Assembly: GCA_041736155.1 (NCBI GenBank)
Contig: JBGSUL010000036.1
Location: 1 to 49,308 of the forward strand
Direction: 5' to 3'
From: JANPLN01 sp041736155
GTDB taxonomy: Bacteria; Bdellovibrionota; Bdellovibrionia; Bdellovibrionales; JAGQZY01
Length of the DNA stretch: 49,308 nt
The notes beneath the pieces are model-generated. The model was not told where the DNA came from and made no database searches. It was given only the letters and a program-made list of their open reading frames with translations. Positions 26,361 through 39,400 of this stretch are shown here, piece after piece. Position 1 is the stretch's first letter, and each line of letters begins with the position of its first letter. A program made the translations under genes and the position numbers.

Positions 26361-27065
26361 TTACTCCAAAGTTGTGTGAAGCCGCGCGCAGTCTTCGTTA
26401 TCGTCAAGAGCATCAAGAAATTCGTAAACTTCTTTGAGCTGTTCAGCGTTGAGAGACGTTTTGTTTTTTGCTACATAAGAAAACTCGCAGGTTTTAATGT
26501 TCCAGCCACGGTTGGCGAGATTTTTTCGCAGAGTTTCTATATCATCCGGAGATCCATAAAACGAATAAACGCCATCTTTTTTACTGACATCGTTCGCTCC
26601 CACTTCAATGGCTTCTTCTTCGGGGTCAATATCAGGTTTAGCTGGTATGCCTTCTACTAAGGCAACACGATCAAACATCCAACCAACGCTGCCTTGTTCT
26701 CCCATTTGACCGCCATGACTTTTAAAAAGAAAACGAATATCAGGAGCTGTACGTGTGCGGTTGTCGGTTTGACATTCCACGAGAACACCTACTTGATGTG
26801 GGCCAAATCCTTCATACATCACTTCTTCAATTTGCGATTTGTCATCGGATTGGCCGGAACCTTTTTTAATCGCACGTTCAATGGTGTCTTTGGGGCACGA
26901 GGCTTCTTTGGCGGCATCGATGGCCATGCGCAGACGGGCATTGGCATTGGGATCGGGCCCGCCGAGTTTAACGGCGACGGCAATTTCTTTTGCCATTTTT
27001 GAAATAACAGCGCCCTTTTTATTAGCAGCTTCGACTTTGTGAGGATTTTTCCAACTTTTTCCCAT
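26361..27065 (-). CDS. yebC: YebC/PmpR family protein
   Basis: 234 residues. The N-terminus MGKSWKNPHKVEAANKKGA, then ANARLRMAIDAAKEASCPKDTIERAI and EVMYEGFGPHQVGVLVE, match the conserved YebC/TACO1 family. Members act as translation factors that help ribosomes through proline-rich stretches, or as DNA-binding regulators in some bacteria. The length is close to the family norm. First gene of the minus-strand run with hisS and yceF, separated from hisS by one base. No clear Shine-Dalgarno sequence was seen before its ATG. Confidence 0.93.
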   Translation of the reverse strand: MGKSWKNPHKVEAANKKGAVISKMAKEIAVAVKLGGPDPNANARLRMAIDAAKEASCPKDTIERAIKKGSGQSDDKSQIEEVMYEGFGPHQVGVLVECQTDNRTRTAPDIRFLFKSHGGQMGEQGSVGWMFDRVALVEGIPAKPDIDPEEEAIEVGANDVSKKDGVYSFYGSPDDIETLRKNLANRGWNIKTCEFSYVAKNKTSLNAEQLKEVYEFLDALDDNEDCARLHTTLE

Positions 27066-27432
27066 ATCAGCAAAATAAAAAAAAGAAGGGGCGCTGTCTA
27101 GGGTGTGCTCTCATTTTGTCGCAGTGCTAATGGTTTTATTTTGATCTGACTCTTCCTTGCTCGTCCTTCCGATAGCACTTTTCCGTATTTTAGCGCTGTT
27201 TCCTTCCAAATTGACGGGAGGATTAAGGGATAGGTATTAGGGCCAAGGTCTTAAATATAATTTCTAAAAATAAGACGTTGATGGGTGTCCTACTTTGGTC
27301 GAAAGATTTTATGGGGATTGGTAACTGTCTCAAAAGAGAGCGATTTTTCAAAATGACTGGTTTGCGTATCATAATATGATCAAATTTTTTTCAATTTCTT
27401 CAAGATTATGAAGAGTTTACCGATAAGTTCAC
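27066..27432. other. Divergent promoter region between yebC and the giant fibre gene
   Basis: 367 bases without a gene. It must hold the promoters for the yebC operon and the fibre gene. It contains one fair promoter candidate (listed separately) and the near-palindrome ATCATAATATGAT around 27370, which could be an operator. The half near the fibre start is strongly AT-rich. Confidence 0.5.
27211..27240 (+). promoter_or_regulatory. Candidate sigma-70 promoter for the fibre gene
   Basis: TTGACG at 27211-27216 and TATTAG at 27235-27240 are 18 bases apart. If used, the leader would be about 185 bases long. The match is fair and unsupported by other data. Confidence 0.25.
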
Positions 27433-30400
27433 GTGGTGTTTCGTCTATTTGTTTTAGTAAAAATTGTGATGTTAACCAATTTGGTTTTCGCACAAACAGA
27501 GTCTCCGCAGTTTATGACTGTGGATGGTCGTTTATATAAAGAAAATAGCACTCAACCTCTCATCGACAATTCAGTCACAGTGCAAATTCAAATTTTAAAC
27601 CCTACGAAAACTTGTATTTTGTACGAAGAAGAACAGATAGTGAGTACGCTTTCTTCCAGTGGATATTTTAACGCTCGTGTTGGATCACCCACATCGGGAG
27701 CCGAATCCCTGAAGCGCACCACGCTTGATTCAGGTCATTCGATGAAGGAAGTTTTCCAAAATCAAAATACGTTGATCACCGGGCAGACCAGTGGCGGTAT
27801 GGGTTGTAGTTATACGCCGAACCCTGGGGATACTCGTTATTTTAGATTTATCGTTACACCGAGCACCACCGGAGTGACGAGCACGCTTTCACCGGACATG
27901 ACGGTCGATTCAGTACCGCAGTCACTGGTCGCAGAGAGTCTCCAAGGGATGTCACCGGATGATTTTATCCAGGTGAGTGCGAACGTCACGCAAGCCAAGG
28001 CGGAAAGTCTTTTTGGTGTGAGTTATTCCAGTTTAACAAGTTTACTCGCGGGATCCAGTTCCATGTATTTACAAAACACCACCAATGGAACGGTGATTCC
28101 GTCGCGACCGAGTGATCCAGCTTCGCCGACACCGGGACAAATTTGGTACGATTCTGTCACCCACGAACTCAAGTACTGGGATGGAACCGTTGTACAGGCG
28201 GTCGGTTCTGGCGGCGGGAGTGATCCAACGAAGTTACCTCTCGCTGGTGGCACAATGACCGGTGCGATCAACATGGGATCGTACGATCTTACATCCACCG
28301 GCCACATCACACAAAGTGCACAACGGACGATGCGTTTTGGTGGATTCACGGGCGGACAAGAAGGCACACTTTTAGCGACACCTCTTACGGCAGGACAAGA
28401 AGGCACCACTTGGTATAACACGAGCACCGATCAACTCATGTACTGGGACGGCACCACAGCCCAGCAGGTTTTGACGGTGAGTGGTGCGAACAGTTTGGTT
28501 CCTCATTGCAATCCCAATGAGAGTTTAGAGATGAGCGCGGGTCCCACTTACGTGTGGTCGTGCGTGGCGACAACCGATAGCACGAAACTGGCGTTGACGG
28601 GCGGTTCGCTCACAGGCGCGTTGACGATGGATGCACAAAATCAAATGCGTTTGGCCGATGCGGCCGGCGGCGAATATGCGGCGATCCGTGCACCGACGAC
28701 CATTGGTGCCAACTATATTCTCACACTACCAGACACAGCGGGGAGTGCTGGCCAAGTTTTAACGACAGATGGTTCGGGCGTGTTAAGTTGGACCACAACT
28801 GGTGGGGCGCCGGTAACGAGCGTGTTTGGTAGAACGGGTGTGGTGGTGGCCACAGCAGGTGATTACACGGCCACTCAAGTGACGAACACAGCGGCTGGAA
28901 CGATCGCTGCGACGACAGTCCAAGCAGCATTGAACGAATTAGATACAGAAAAAGTTCCCACAACTCGCACGTTAGGAACGGCGGCCGACAGCGGCTTAAG
29001 CGGCGGCGGAGATCTTTCTGCCAATCGCAATTTTGTGGTGGACATCATCGGAACCACGGCAGAAACGACGATTTCCGGTTCGGATGAAATTCTTATTTAC
29101 GATACAAGTACGACGGCTTTGAGAAAAATGACGCGTGCTAATTTTGTATTAAGCGAAGCCGAAGTAGACGCCATGGTGGCCAACAATGGCTACTTAACAA
29201 CAGAAGCGGACACCTTAGATACAGTGACGGGTCGGGGTGCGAGCACGGCCAACAATATTACCTTAAATACCCAAGCCCAAATGCGTTTAGGTGATAGTGC
29301 GGGGGGCGAATATGCAGCGATTCGTGCACCGGTAACCATCGGTACAAATTATGTCTTAACACTACCCGACACAGCGGGTTCGGCCAACCAAGTCTTAATG
29401 ACAGATGGTACAGGAGTATTGAGTTGGATTGCCATTCCGTCGGCACCCGTAGCAACCGTTTACGGAAGAACCGGCGCGGTTGTAGCTACAGCGGGCGACT
29501 ATACTGGCGCGCAAGTGACAAATACAGCGGCTGGAAATATCGCCGCCACGACCACACAAGATGCGATCAACGAATTAGATTCTGAAAAGGTCGCTAAAGC
29601 CGGCGATGCCATGACCGGAGCCCTGACAATGAACGCGCAAAACCAAGTGCGTTTCGCGGACAGTGATTCCAGTAACTATGTGGGATTTCAATCGCCTGCT
29701 ACTGTAAGTGCAAATAGAATTTGGACTCTCCCTGCGATGGATGGAACCTCAGGACAAGTTCTTTCTACAGATGGTTCGGGAGTGTTAAGTTGGATCGCTC
29801 AAGGCAGCGCTCCGGTATCCAGTGTTTTTGGAAGAACGGGTGCTGTTGTTGCGACATCAGGTGATTACACAGGCGCACAAGTGACGAACACCGCGGCTGG
29901 AAATATTGCCGCAACCACGATTCAAGGTGCGATTGATGAATTAGATACAGAAAAAGTTCCTACTTCGCGCACCGTTGGCACAGGAGCAAATAGCGGTTTA
30001 AGTGGTGGTGGCGATTTATCGGCCAACAGAAACTTAGTTGTAGATATCACGGGCACCACAGACTTAGGTGCCGCCGTAGATAATGCGGATGAATTGCTCA
30101 TCTATGATGTAAGCGGGTCTGTTTTAAGAAAAGCCACACGCAGTCAATTTGTTTTAAGCGAAGCGGAAGTGGACGTGATGGTTTCCAATAACGGATACCT
30201 CACATCCGAAGCGGATACTTTAGATACGGTTACAGGCCGTGGAGCGAGCACTGCGAACAATATTACGATGAATGCACAAGCGCAAATGCGCTTAGGCGAT
30301 GCAGCGGGTGGAGAGTACGCAGCAATTCGCGCACCAACGACGATCGGTGCCAACTATGTATTAACCCTTCCAGTAAATACAGGAAGTGCGGGACAGTATT

Positions 30401-33400
30401 TACAAACTGATGGCACGGGTGTTTTGAGTTGGGTCACGCCTTCTGGTGTCGGTGAAACAAATACCGCAAGCAATGTTACGGGTTCTACAGGTGTCGGCTT
30501 ATTTAAACAAAAAAGCACGTTCGATTTAGAATTTAAATCGTTATTACCAGGCAGTAACAAGTTGAGCATTACTGGCGGAGCCAGTGACGTCACAGTTGAT
30601 GTTGTGGAAGCCAATATTAACCATGACAATTTAGCAGGTTTTGTCGCCAACGAACATATCGATCACAGTACTGTAAGCATCGCTACCTCGGCCACGAGTG
30701 GATTAAGTGGTGGAGGCGATTTGACCACAACCCGCAATCTGGTAGTGAACATTACAGGAACTACGGCAGAAACAGCTGTGGCCGCAGCGGATGAGCTTTT
30801 AATTTATGATGTGAGTGCGTCGGCTCTCAGAAAAATGACTCGTGCTAACTTTGTTTTAAGCGAAGCGGAAGTGGATGCGATGGTATCTAATAATGGATAC
30901 ATTTCTTCTGAAGCAGACACTTTAGATACAGTGACAGGTCGTGGATCTTCTACGGCCAACAGCATTACGATGAATGCGCAAGCGCAAATCCGTTTGGCTG
31001 ACAGTGATTCGAGTAACTATGTAGGATTTCAATCGCCAGCAACCGTAACCAGCAACAGAATTTGGACGTTACCTGCGGCGGACGGTACTTCGGGTCAAGT
31101 GCTCTCCACCGACGGTTCCGGCGTGTTGAGTTGGGTCGCTCAAGGCAGTGCTCCTGTATCCAGCGTTTTTGGAAGAACAGGAGCTGTGACGGCGACTGCG
31201 GGTGACTACACGGCAGCACAAGTGACAAATGTGGCGGCTGGCAATATCGCAGCCACAGACGTCCAAACAGCTTTGAATGAATTAGACACAGAAAAGGTTC
31301 CCACATCACGCACACTTTCCACAGCAGCTAACAGCGGTCTCAGTGGTGGTGGTGATTTATCCGCTAACAGAAATTTTGTGGTGGATATCGCAGGAACAAC
31401 AGCCGAAACAGCTGCGGCTGGCGCCGACGAAATTTTAATTTACGATGTGAGTGCATCAGCTCTCAGAAAAATGACCCGTGCTAATTTTGTACTCAGCGAA
31501 GCGGAAGTGGATGCGATGGTCTCCAACAACGGATACCTCACATCCGAAGCAGACACCTTAGATTCAGTGACGGGTCGTGGAGCGAGCACAGCGAACAACA
31601 TTACGATGAATGCACAAGCGCAAATGCGCTTAGGGGATGCAGCGGGTGAAGAGTACGCGGCGATTCGCGCACCAACGACCCTTGGTGCAAACTACGTCCT
31701 AACCCTTCCAGTAAATACAGGAAGTGCGGGACAGTATTTACAAACTGATGGCACAGGTGTGTTGAGTTGGGTCACGCCTTCCGGTGTCGGCGAAACAAAC
31801 ACAGCAAGCAACGTTACAGGTTCTACAGGTGTTGGCTTATTTAAACAAAAGAGCACTTTTGATTTAGAATTTAAATCGCTGTTACCAGGCAGTAACAAGT
31901 TGAGCATTACTGGCGGAGCCAGCGACGTTACAGTCGACGTGGTGGAAGCCAACATCAACCATGATAACTTGGCAGGATTCGTTGCCAATGAACATATCGA
32001 TCACAGCACGGTGAGCGTTGCGACTTCAGCAACGAGTGGTCTAAGCGGTGGTGGTGACTTAACAACCACGCGCAATCTAGCAGTCAATATTACCGGAACA
32101 ACGGCAGAGACGAGCGTGGCTGGGGCCGATGAGATTATGATTTATGATGTGAGTGCATCAGCTCTCAGAAAAATGACTCGTGCTAATTTTGTCCTTAGCG
32201 AAGCGGAAGTGGACGCAATGGTTGCGAACAACGGCTATCTGGCTACAGAAGCAGATACTCTAGATTCAGTGACTGGTCGTGGAGCTGCGACAGCGAACAA
32301 CATTACGATGAATGCACAAGCGCAAATGCGCTTAGCAGATGCCGCTGGCGGAGAGTATGCAGCCATTCGCGCTCCGACAACGATTGGTACAAATTATGTA
32401 TTAACTCTTCCCGACACAGCGGGTTCGGCCAACCAAGTCTTAATCACAGATGGAACTGGCGTGTTGAGTTGGATGGCGATTCCTTCAGCACCAGTGAGCA
32501 GTGTTTATGGCAGAACTGGAGCTGTTGTTGCGACAGCGGGCGATTATACAGCCACGCAAGTGACTAACACGGCCGCAGGAAATGTTGCAGCCACTACAGT
32601 TCAATCAGCCATCAACGAACTCGACACAGAAAAAGTGGATACCACAAGAACCATCGGAACGGTGGCTAACAGCGGCTTGAGTGGTGGCGGTGATCTTTCT
32701 GCTAATAGAAATTTAGTGGTTGATATTACCGGCACTACAGCTGAAACATCTGCGGCTGGCGCCGATGAAATTTTAATTTACGACGTGAGCGCATCCGCTC
32801 TCAGAAAAATGTCGCGCGCTAATTTTGTACTTAGCGAAGCGGAAGTGGACGCGATGGTGGCGAACAACGGCTACCTGGCCACAGAAGCGGATACCTTAGA
32901 TACCGTCACTGGTCGTGGTGCTGCGACAGCGAACAACATTACGATGAATGCACAAGCGCAGATGCGTCTGGCGGATGCAGCTGGCGGCGAGTATGCGGCG
33001 ATTCGTGCGCCAACCACAATTGGCACAAACTATGTCTTAACCCTTCCGGATACGGCTGGATCTGCAAATCAAGTCTTAATCACAGATGGAACAGGTGTGT
33101 TGAGTTGGGCGGCCATTCCATCAGCGCCCGTATCGAGTGTGTACGGAAGAACCGGAGTCGTGGTAGCAACCGCTGGTGATTACACAGGCACGCAAGTGAC
33201 GAACACTGCGGCCGGAAATATTGCTGCGACAACCACTCAAGCTGCGATTAACGAGCTTGATACAGAAAAAGTGGCAAAAGCTGGCGATACAATGACGGGT
33301 CAACTCACAATGACCAACGCGGTAATGATGAACGCGCAAAATCAAGTGCGTTTTGCCGACAGCGATTCCAGTAATTATGTAGGATTCCAATCTCCAGCGA

Positions 33401-36400
33401 CAGTGACCGCAAATCGAATTTGGACATTGCCGGCCACAGATGGAGCCTCGGGACAAATTCTTTCGACGGATGGTTCGGGCGTATTGAGTTGGGTGAATGA
33501 TACCAATACAGATGCTGTTGCCAGCGTTTTTGGTCGCACGGGTGTTGTTGTTGCCACTGCGGGCGATTACACAGGCGCACAAGTGACTAATACCGCGGCT
33601 GGAGCTATCGCCGCGACGACAGTGCAGTCTGCTATCAACGAACTCGATACAGAAAAAGTGGCTAAGTCTGGCGATACCATGACGGGTGCCTTAACACTCA
33701 ATGCCCAAAACGAAGTTCGTTATGCCGATAGTGATTCAAGTAACTATGTCGCTGTTCGGAGTCCTTCAACTGTAGCGAGTAATGTGACATTGACCTTACC
33801 AGGTACTGCTGGTTCTGCGAACCAAGTGTTATCCACGGATGGGACAGGTGTCATGAGTTGGGTAGCTATTCCGTCAGCTCCCGTCTCTAGCGTCTACGGT
33901 CGAACAGGTGCTGTGGTAGCGACGGCGGGCGATTATACTGCCACTCAAGTAACAAATACGGCGGCAGGAAATATTGCAGCCACCACAGTTCAAGGCGCCA
34001 TCAACGAACTCGATACAGAAAAAGTGGACTCAACAAGAACGATTGGTACTGCAGCCAACAGCGGTTTGAGTGGTGGCGGTGATCTTTCTGCAAATCGCAA
34101 TTTAGTGGTGGATATTACAGGCACGACGGCAGAGACGACAGTCGCTGGCGCCGATGAAATTTTGATTTACGATGCAAGCGCCACAGCTCTCAGAAAAATG
34201 ACTCGCGCGAATTTTGTCCTCAGCGAAGCAGAAGTCGATGCGATGGTGGCCAACAACGGTTACCTGGCCACAGAGGCGGATACCTTAGATTCAGTCACGG
34301 GTCGTGGAGCTGCAACAGCGAACAATATAACGATGAATGCACAAGCACAGATGCGTTTGGCTGATGCCGCCGGCGGTGAGTATGCGGCGATTCGCGCGCC
34401 AACCACGATTGGCACAAACTATGTTTTAACTTTACCGACCACTGCCGGTGCAGCGAACCAAGTTCTATCGACGGATGGCTCAGGAGTCTTAAGTTGGATG
34501 GCCATTCCATCAGCACCAGTATCTAGCGTCTATGGAAGAACCAGTGCTGTGGTTGCAACAGCTGGTGATTACACCGCGGCACAAGTCACAAACACTGCGG
34601 CTGGAAATATTGCGGCAACAACAACGCAAGCAGCGATCAACGAATTAGATACAGAAAAAGTAGCCAAAGCGGGCGATGCAATGACCGGAGCATTGACAAT
34701 GAACGCGCAAAATCAAGTGCGTTTTGCGGATAGCGACTCGAGCAACTATGTAGGGTTCCAATCTCCAGCAACCGTAGGCACCAATCGAATTTGGACATTG
34801 CCAGCCACAGATGGAGCCTCGGGACAAATTCTTTCGACGGATGGCTCGGGCGTACTGAGTTGGGTGAGTGATACGAATACAGATGCGGTTTCGAGTGTGT
34901 TCGGAAGAACGGGTGTTGTGGTAGCCACAGCCGGCGATTATACCGGTACACAGGTGACAAACGTTGCGGCTGGTAATATTGCCGCTACAACCACACAAGC
35001 TGCGATCAACGAATTAGATACAGAAAAAGTAGCAACAACTCGCACTCTATCTACGGCCGCTAATAGTGGATTAAGTGGAGGTGGAGATCTTTCAGCTGAT
35101 CGTAACTTGGCTGTGGATATCACTGGCACGACAGCAGAAACTGTTCCTGCTGGAGCCGACGAGATTTTAGTGTACGACGCGAGTGCGACAGCGCTGCGAA
35201 AAATGACTCGCGCTAATTTCTTGAGTGGAACGCTTACATCGGAAGCCGATACTTTAGATACTGTGACAGGTCGTGGAGCTGCTACAGCCAATAACATCAC
35301 ATTGAATACCCAAGCACAAATGCGTTTGGGTGATGCGGCTGGCGGCGAGTACGCTGCGATCCGTGCACCTACAACCATTGGCACAAACTACGTATTAACT
35401 CTCCCAGATACAGCTGGCGCTGCGAACCAAGTACTTACAACGGATGGCTCGGGAGTATTGAGTTGGGTTTCTATTCCTTCGGCACCTGTTGCTAGCGTGT
35501 ACGGCAGAACAGGCGCAGTTGTAGCCACCGCTGGTGATTATACCGCAGCACAAGTCACAAACACTGCGGCTGGAAACATTGTTGCAACAACCACCCAAGC
35601 AGCGATCAACGAGTTAGATACAGAAAAAGTAGCAAAAGCTGGCGACACTATGACCGGTCAATTGACGATGACCAACGCTGTGATGATGAACGCACAAAAT
35701 CAAGTGCGCTTTGCGGATAGCGACTCGAGCAACTATGTAGGGTTCCAGTCACCAGCCACAGTCAGTGCGAACAGAATTTGGACGTTGCCTGCCGCTGACG
35801 GAACATCGGGGCAAATTCTTTCTACAGATGGATCAGGTACTTTGAGTTGGGTGAGTGATACAAACACAGATGCCGTGAACAGTGTATTCGGTAGAACAGG
35901 TGTGGTTGTGGCCACAGCTGGCGATTACACAGGCACGCAAGTGACCAACACAGCGGCAGGAAATATTGCTGCAACTACAACTCAGGCTGCAATTAATGAA
36001 CTAGATACAGAAAAAGTAGCCAAAGCCGGCGATACAATGACTGGCGCATTGACAATGAATGCGCAAAACGAAGTTCGCTATGCCGATAGCGACTCGAGCA
36101 ATTATGTGGCGATCCGCAGTCCAGGAACAGTTTCAAGCAATGTGACTTTAACTCTTCCAGGCACTGCCGGTTCTGCGAACCAAGTTCTCGCAACCGATGG
36201 AGCAGGGGTCTTAAGTTGGATGGCAATTCCATCAGCTCCTGTGTCCAGCGTGTATGGACGTACTGGTGCTGTCGTCGCTACCGCCGGCGATTATACAGCG
36301 ACACAAGTTACGAACACAGCCGCAGGAAATATCGCTGCGACAACAGTGCAAGCTGCACTCAATGAATTAGATACAGAAAAAGTGGCTACAACTCGCACGA

Positions 36401-39400
36401 TTACTACAGCAGCTAACAGTGGTTTAAGTGGTGGTGGTGATCTTTCAGCTAACCGTAGCTTGGCTATCGATATCACGGGTACGACCGCAGAAACTGTTCC
36501 TGCTGGAACAGATGAAATTCTAGTGTACGACGCGAGTGCGACGGCGCTGAGAAAAATGACTCGTGCTAACTTCTTAAGTGGAACGCTCACATCGGAAGCC
36601 GATACTTTAGATACAGTGACGGGTCGTGGAGCGGTCACAGCGAATAACATCACATTGAATACCCAAGCACAAATGCGTTTAGGGGATGCAGCGGGTGGAG
36701 AGTATGCGGCGATCCGTGCACCAACCACGATTGGCACAAACTACGTATTAACTCTTCCAGATACAGCTGGTAGTGCAAACCAAGTCCTTACAACGGACGG
36801 ATCTGGTGTGTTGAGTTGGGTTTCAATTCCTTCGGCACCTGTTTCAAGTGTGTACGGAAGAACGGGAGCGGTTGTAGCAACAGCAGGAGATTACACAGCG
36901 ACGCAAGTCACGAACACTGCGGCTGGAAACATTGTTGCAACAACCACCCAAGCAGCAATTAATGAATTAGATACAGAAAAAGTAGCCAAAGCTGGCGATG
37001 CTATGGTCGGCGCATTGACAATGAACGCACAAAATCAGGTGCGTTTTGCGGATAGCGATTCGAGCAACTATGTAGGGTTCCAATCTCCAGCTACAGTCAG
37101 TGCGAACAGAATTTGGACATTACCTGCCGCTGACGGAACCTCAGGACAAATTTTATCAACCAATGGTTCTGGCACTTTGAGTTGGGTGAGTGATACAAAC
37201 ACAGATGCCGTGAATAGTGTATTCGGTAGAACAGGTGTTGTTGTAGCCACAGCAGGAGATTATACGGGCGCGCAAGTGACGAACACAGCTGCAGGAACTA
37301 TTGCAGCAACTACAACTCAGGCTGCGATTAATGAATTAGATACTGAAAAAGTAGCCAAAGCTGGCGATGCGATGACAGGTGCATTGACGATGAATGCACA
37401 AAACGAAGTTCGGTACGCAGATAGCGATTCAAGTAATTATGTCGCAGTAAGAAGCCCAGCAACAGTGACTGCAAACGTGACATTAACACTTCCAGGAACA
37501 GCCGGCTCAGCGAACCAAGTATTATCCACAGACGGAGCGGGAGTATTAAGCTGGATGGCAATTCCGTCGGCGCCTGTTTCTAGTGTGTACGGAAGAACGG
37601 GTGCAGTTGTAGCCACCGCTGGTGATTATACCGCGACACAAGTTACTAACACTGCCGCTGGAAACATCGTAGCCACAACCACACAAGCAGCGATCAACGA
37701 GTTAGATACCGAAAAAGTAGCAAAAGCTGGCGACACAATGACTGGTCAGCTCAATATGACAAACGCTGTGATGATGAATGCGCAAAACCAAGTACGCTAT
37801 GCTGATAGCGATTCATCAAACTACGCCGCCATCCAATCTCCTACGACAATTACAGCAAACTACACATTAACACTCCCAACAACAGCTGGGGCTAGTGGTC
37901 AGGTGTTAAGCACAAACGGTTCTGGCGTATTAAGCTGGGTGAATGACAGCAATGCATTAACAAGTGTGTTTGGTCGCACAGGAGTAGTCGTAGCAACAGC
38001 CGGAGATTATACAGCGACGCAAATCACAAACACAGCAGCGGGTAACATTGCGGCCGTGACTGCTCAAGCTGCGATCAATGAATTAGATACAGAAAAAGTA
38101 GCAAAAGCCGGCGATGCAATGACAGGTGCGTTGACAATGAACGCGCAAAACGAAGTTCGTTATGCGGACAGCGATTCAAGTAATTTCGTTGCCATTCGTT
38201 CTCCTGCAACGGTTTCTAGTAACGTCACATTAACGTTGCCCAATACAGTGGGTTCTGCAAATCAAGTTCTTTCTACCGACGGCGCAGGGGTCTTGAGCTG
38301 GATGGCGATTCCTTCAGCTCCGGTAACAAGTGTCTATGGTCGTACGGGAGTGATAGTTGCTACAGCTGGCGATTATACGGCGACTCAAGTGACAAACACC
38401 GCGGCTGGTAACATTGCTGCTGTGACCGCTCAAGCAGCAATCAATGAACTTGATACTGAAAAAGTAGCTAAAGCTGGTGATGCAATGACCGGTGCATTAA
38501 CGTTGAATGCACAAAATCAGGTCCGTTTTGCCGATAGCGATTCCAGCAACTATGTAGGGTTCCAATCTCCTGCCACTGTCGGCGCCAACAGAATTTGGAC
38601 ATTACCAGCCGCTGACGGAACGTCGGGACAAATTTTATCGACGAACGGTTCGGGTACTTTGAGTTGGGTGAGCGATACAAATACAGACGCTGTATCGAGT
38701 GTGTTTGGTAGAACAGGTGTGGTTGTAGCTACCGCCGGCGATTACACAGGCACGCAAGTGACGAACACAGCGGCTGGAAATATTGCTGCGACTACAACTC
38801 AAGCTGCAATTAATGAACTAGATACAGAAAAAGTAGCCAAAGCTGGCGACACAATGACAGGTCAACTGACCATGACCAACGCTGTTATGATGAACGCGCA
38901 AAACGCTGTTCGTTATGCAGACAGTGATTCTAGTAATTATGTAGCTATTCGTTCTCCAGCAATTGTATCGAGTAACGTTACATTGACTTTACCTGCGAAT
39001 GCCGGTTCTGCAAACCAAGTACTCTCCACAGACGGAGCGGGAGTATTAAGCTGGATGGCAATTCCGTCAGCTCCAGTGACGAGTGTATATGGAAGAACGG
39101 GTGTTGTAGTAGCAACGGCGGGAGATTACACAGCGACCCAAGTGACGAACACAGCGGCAGGAAATATCGTGGCGACCACGGTGCAAGCTGCAATCAACGA
39201 ATTAGATACAGAAAAAGTAGCTACAACTCGCACGATTACTACAGCAGCTAACAGTGGTTTAAGCGGTGGTGGTGATTTATCAGCCAACCGCAGTTTGACT
39301 GTGGATATCACAGGAACAACGGCGGAGACTGTGGTCGCTGGTGCTGATGAAATTTTAATTTACGACACCAGCGCTACGGCTTTAAGAAAAATGACTCGTA

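Noticed and set aside
27256..27261. TATAAT box upstream of the fibre gene
   Set aside because: A perfect -10 match, but no -35 element at suitable spacing (GGTATT at that position).
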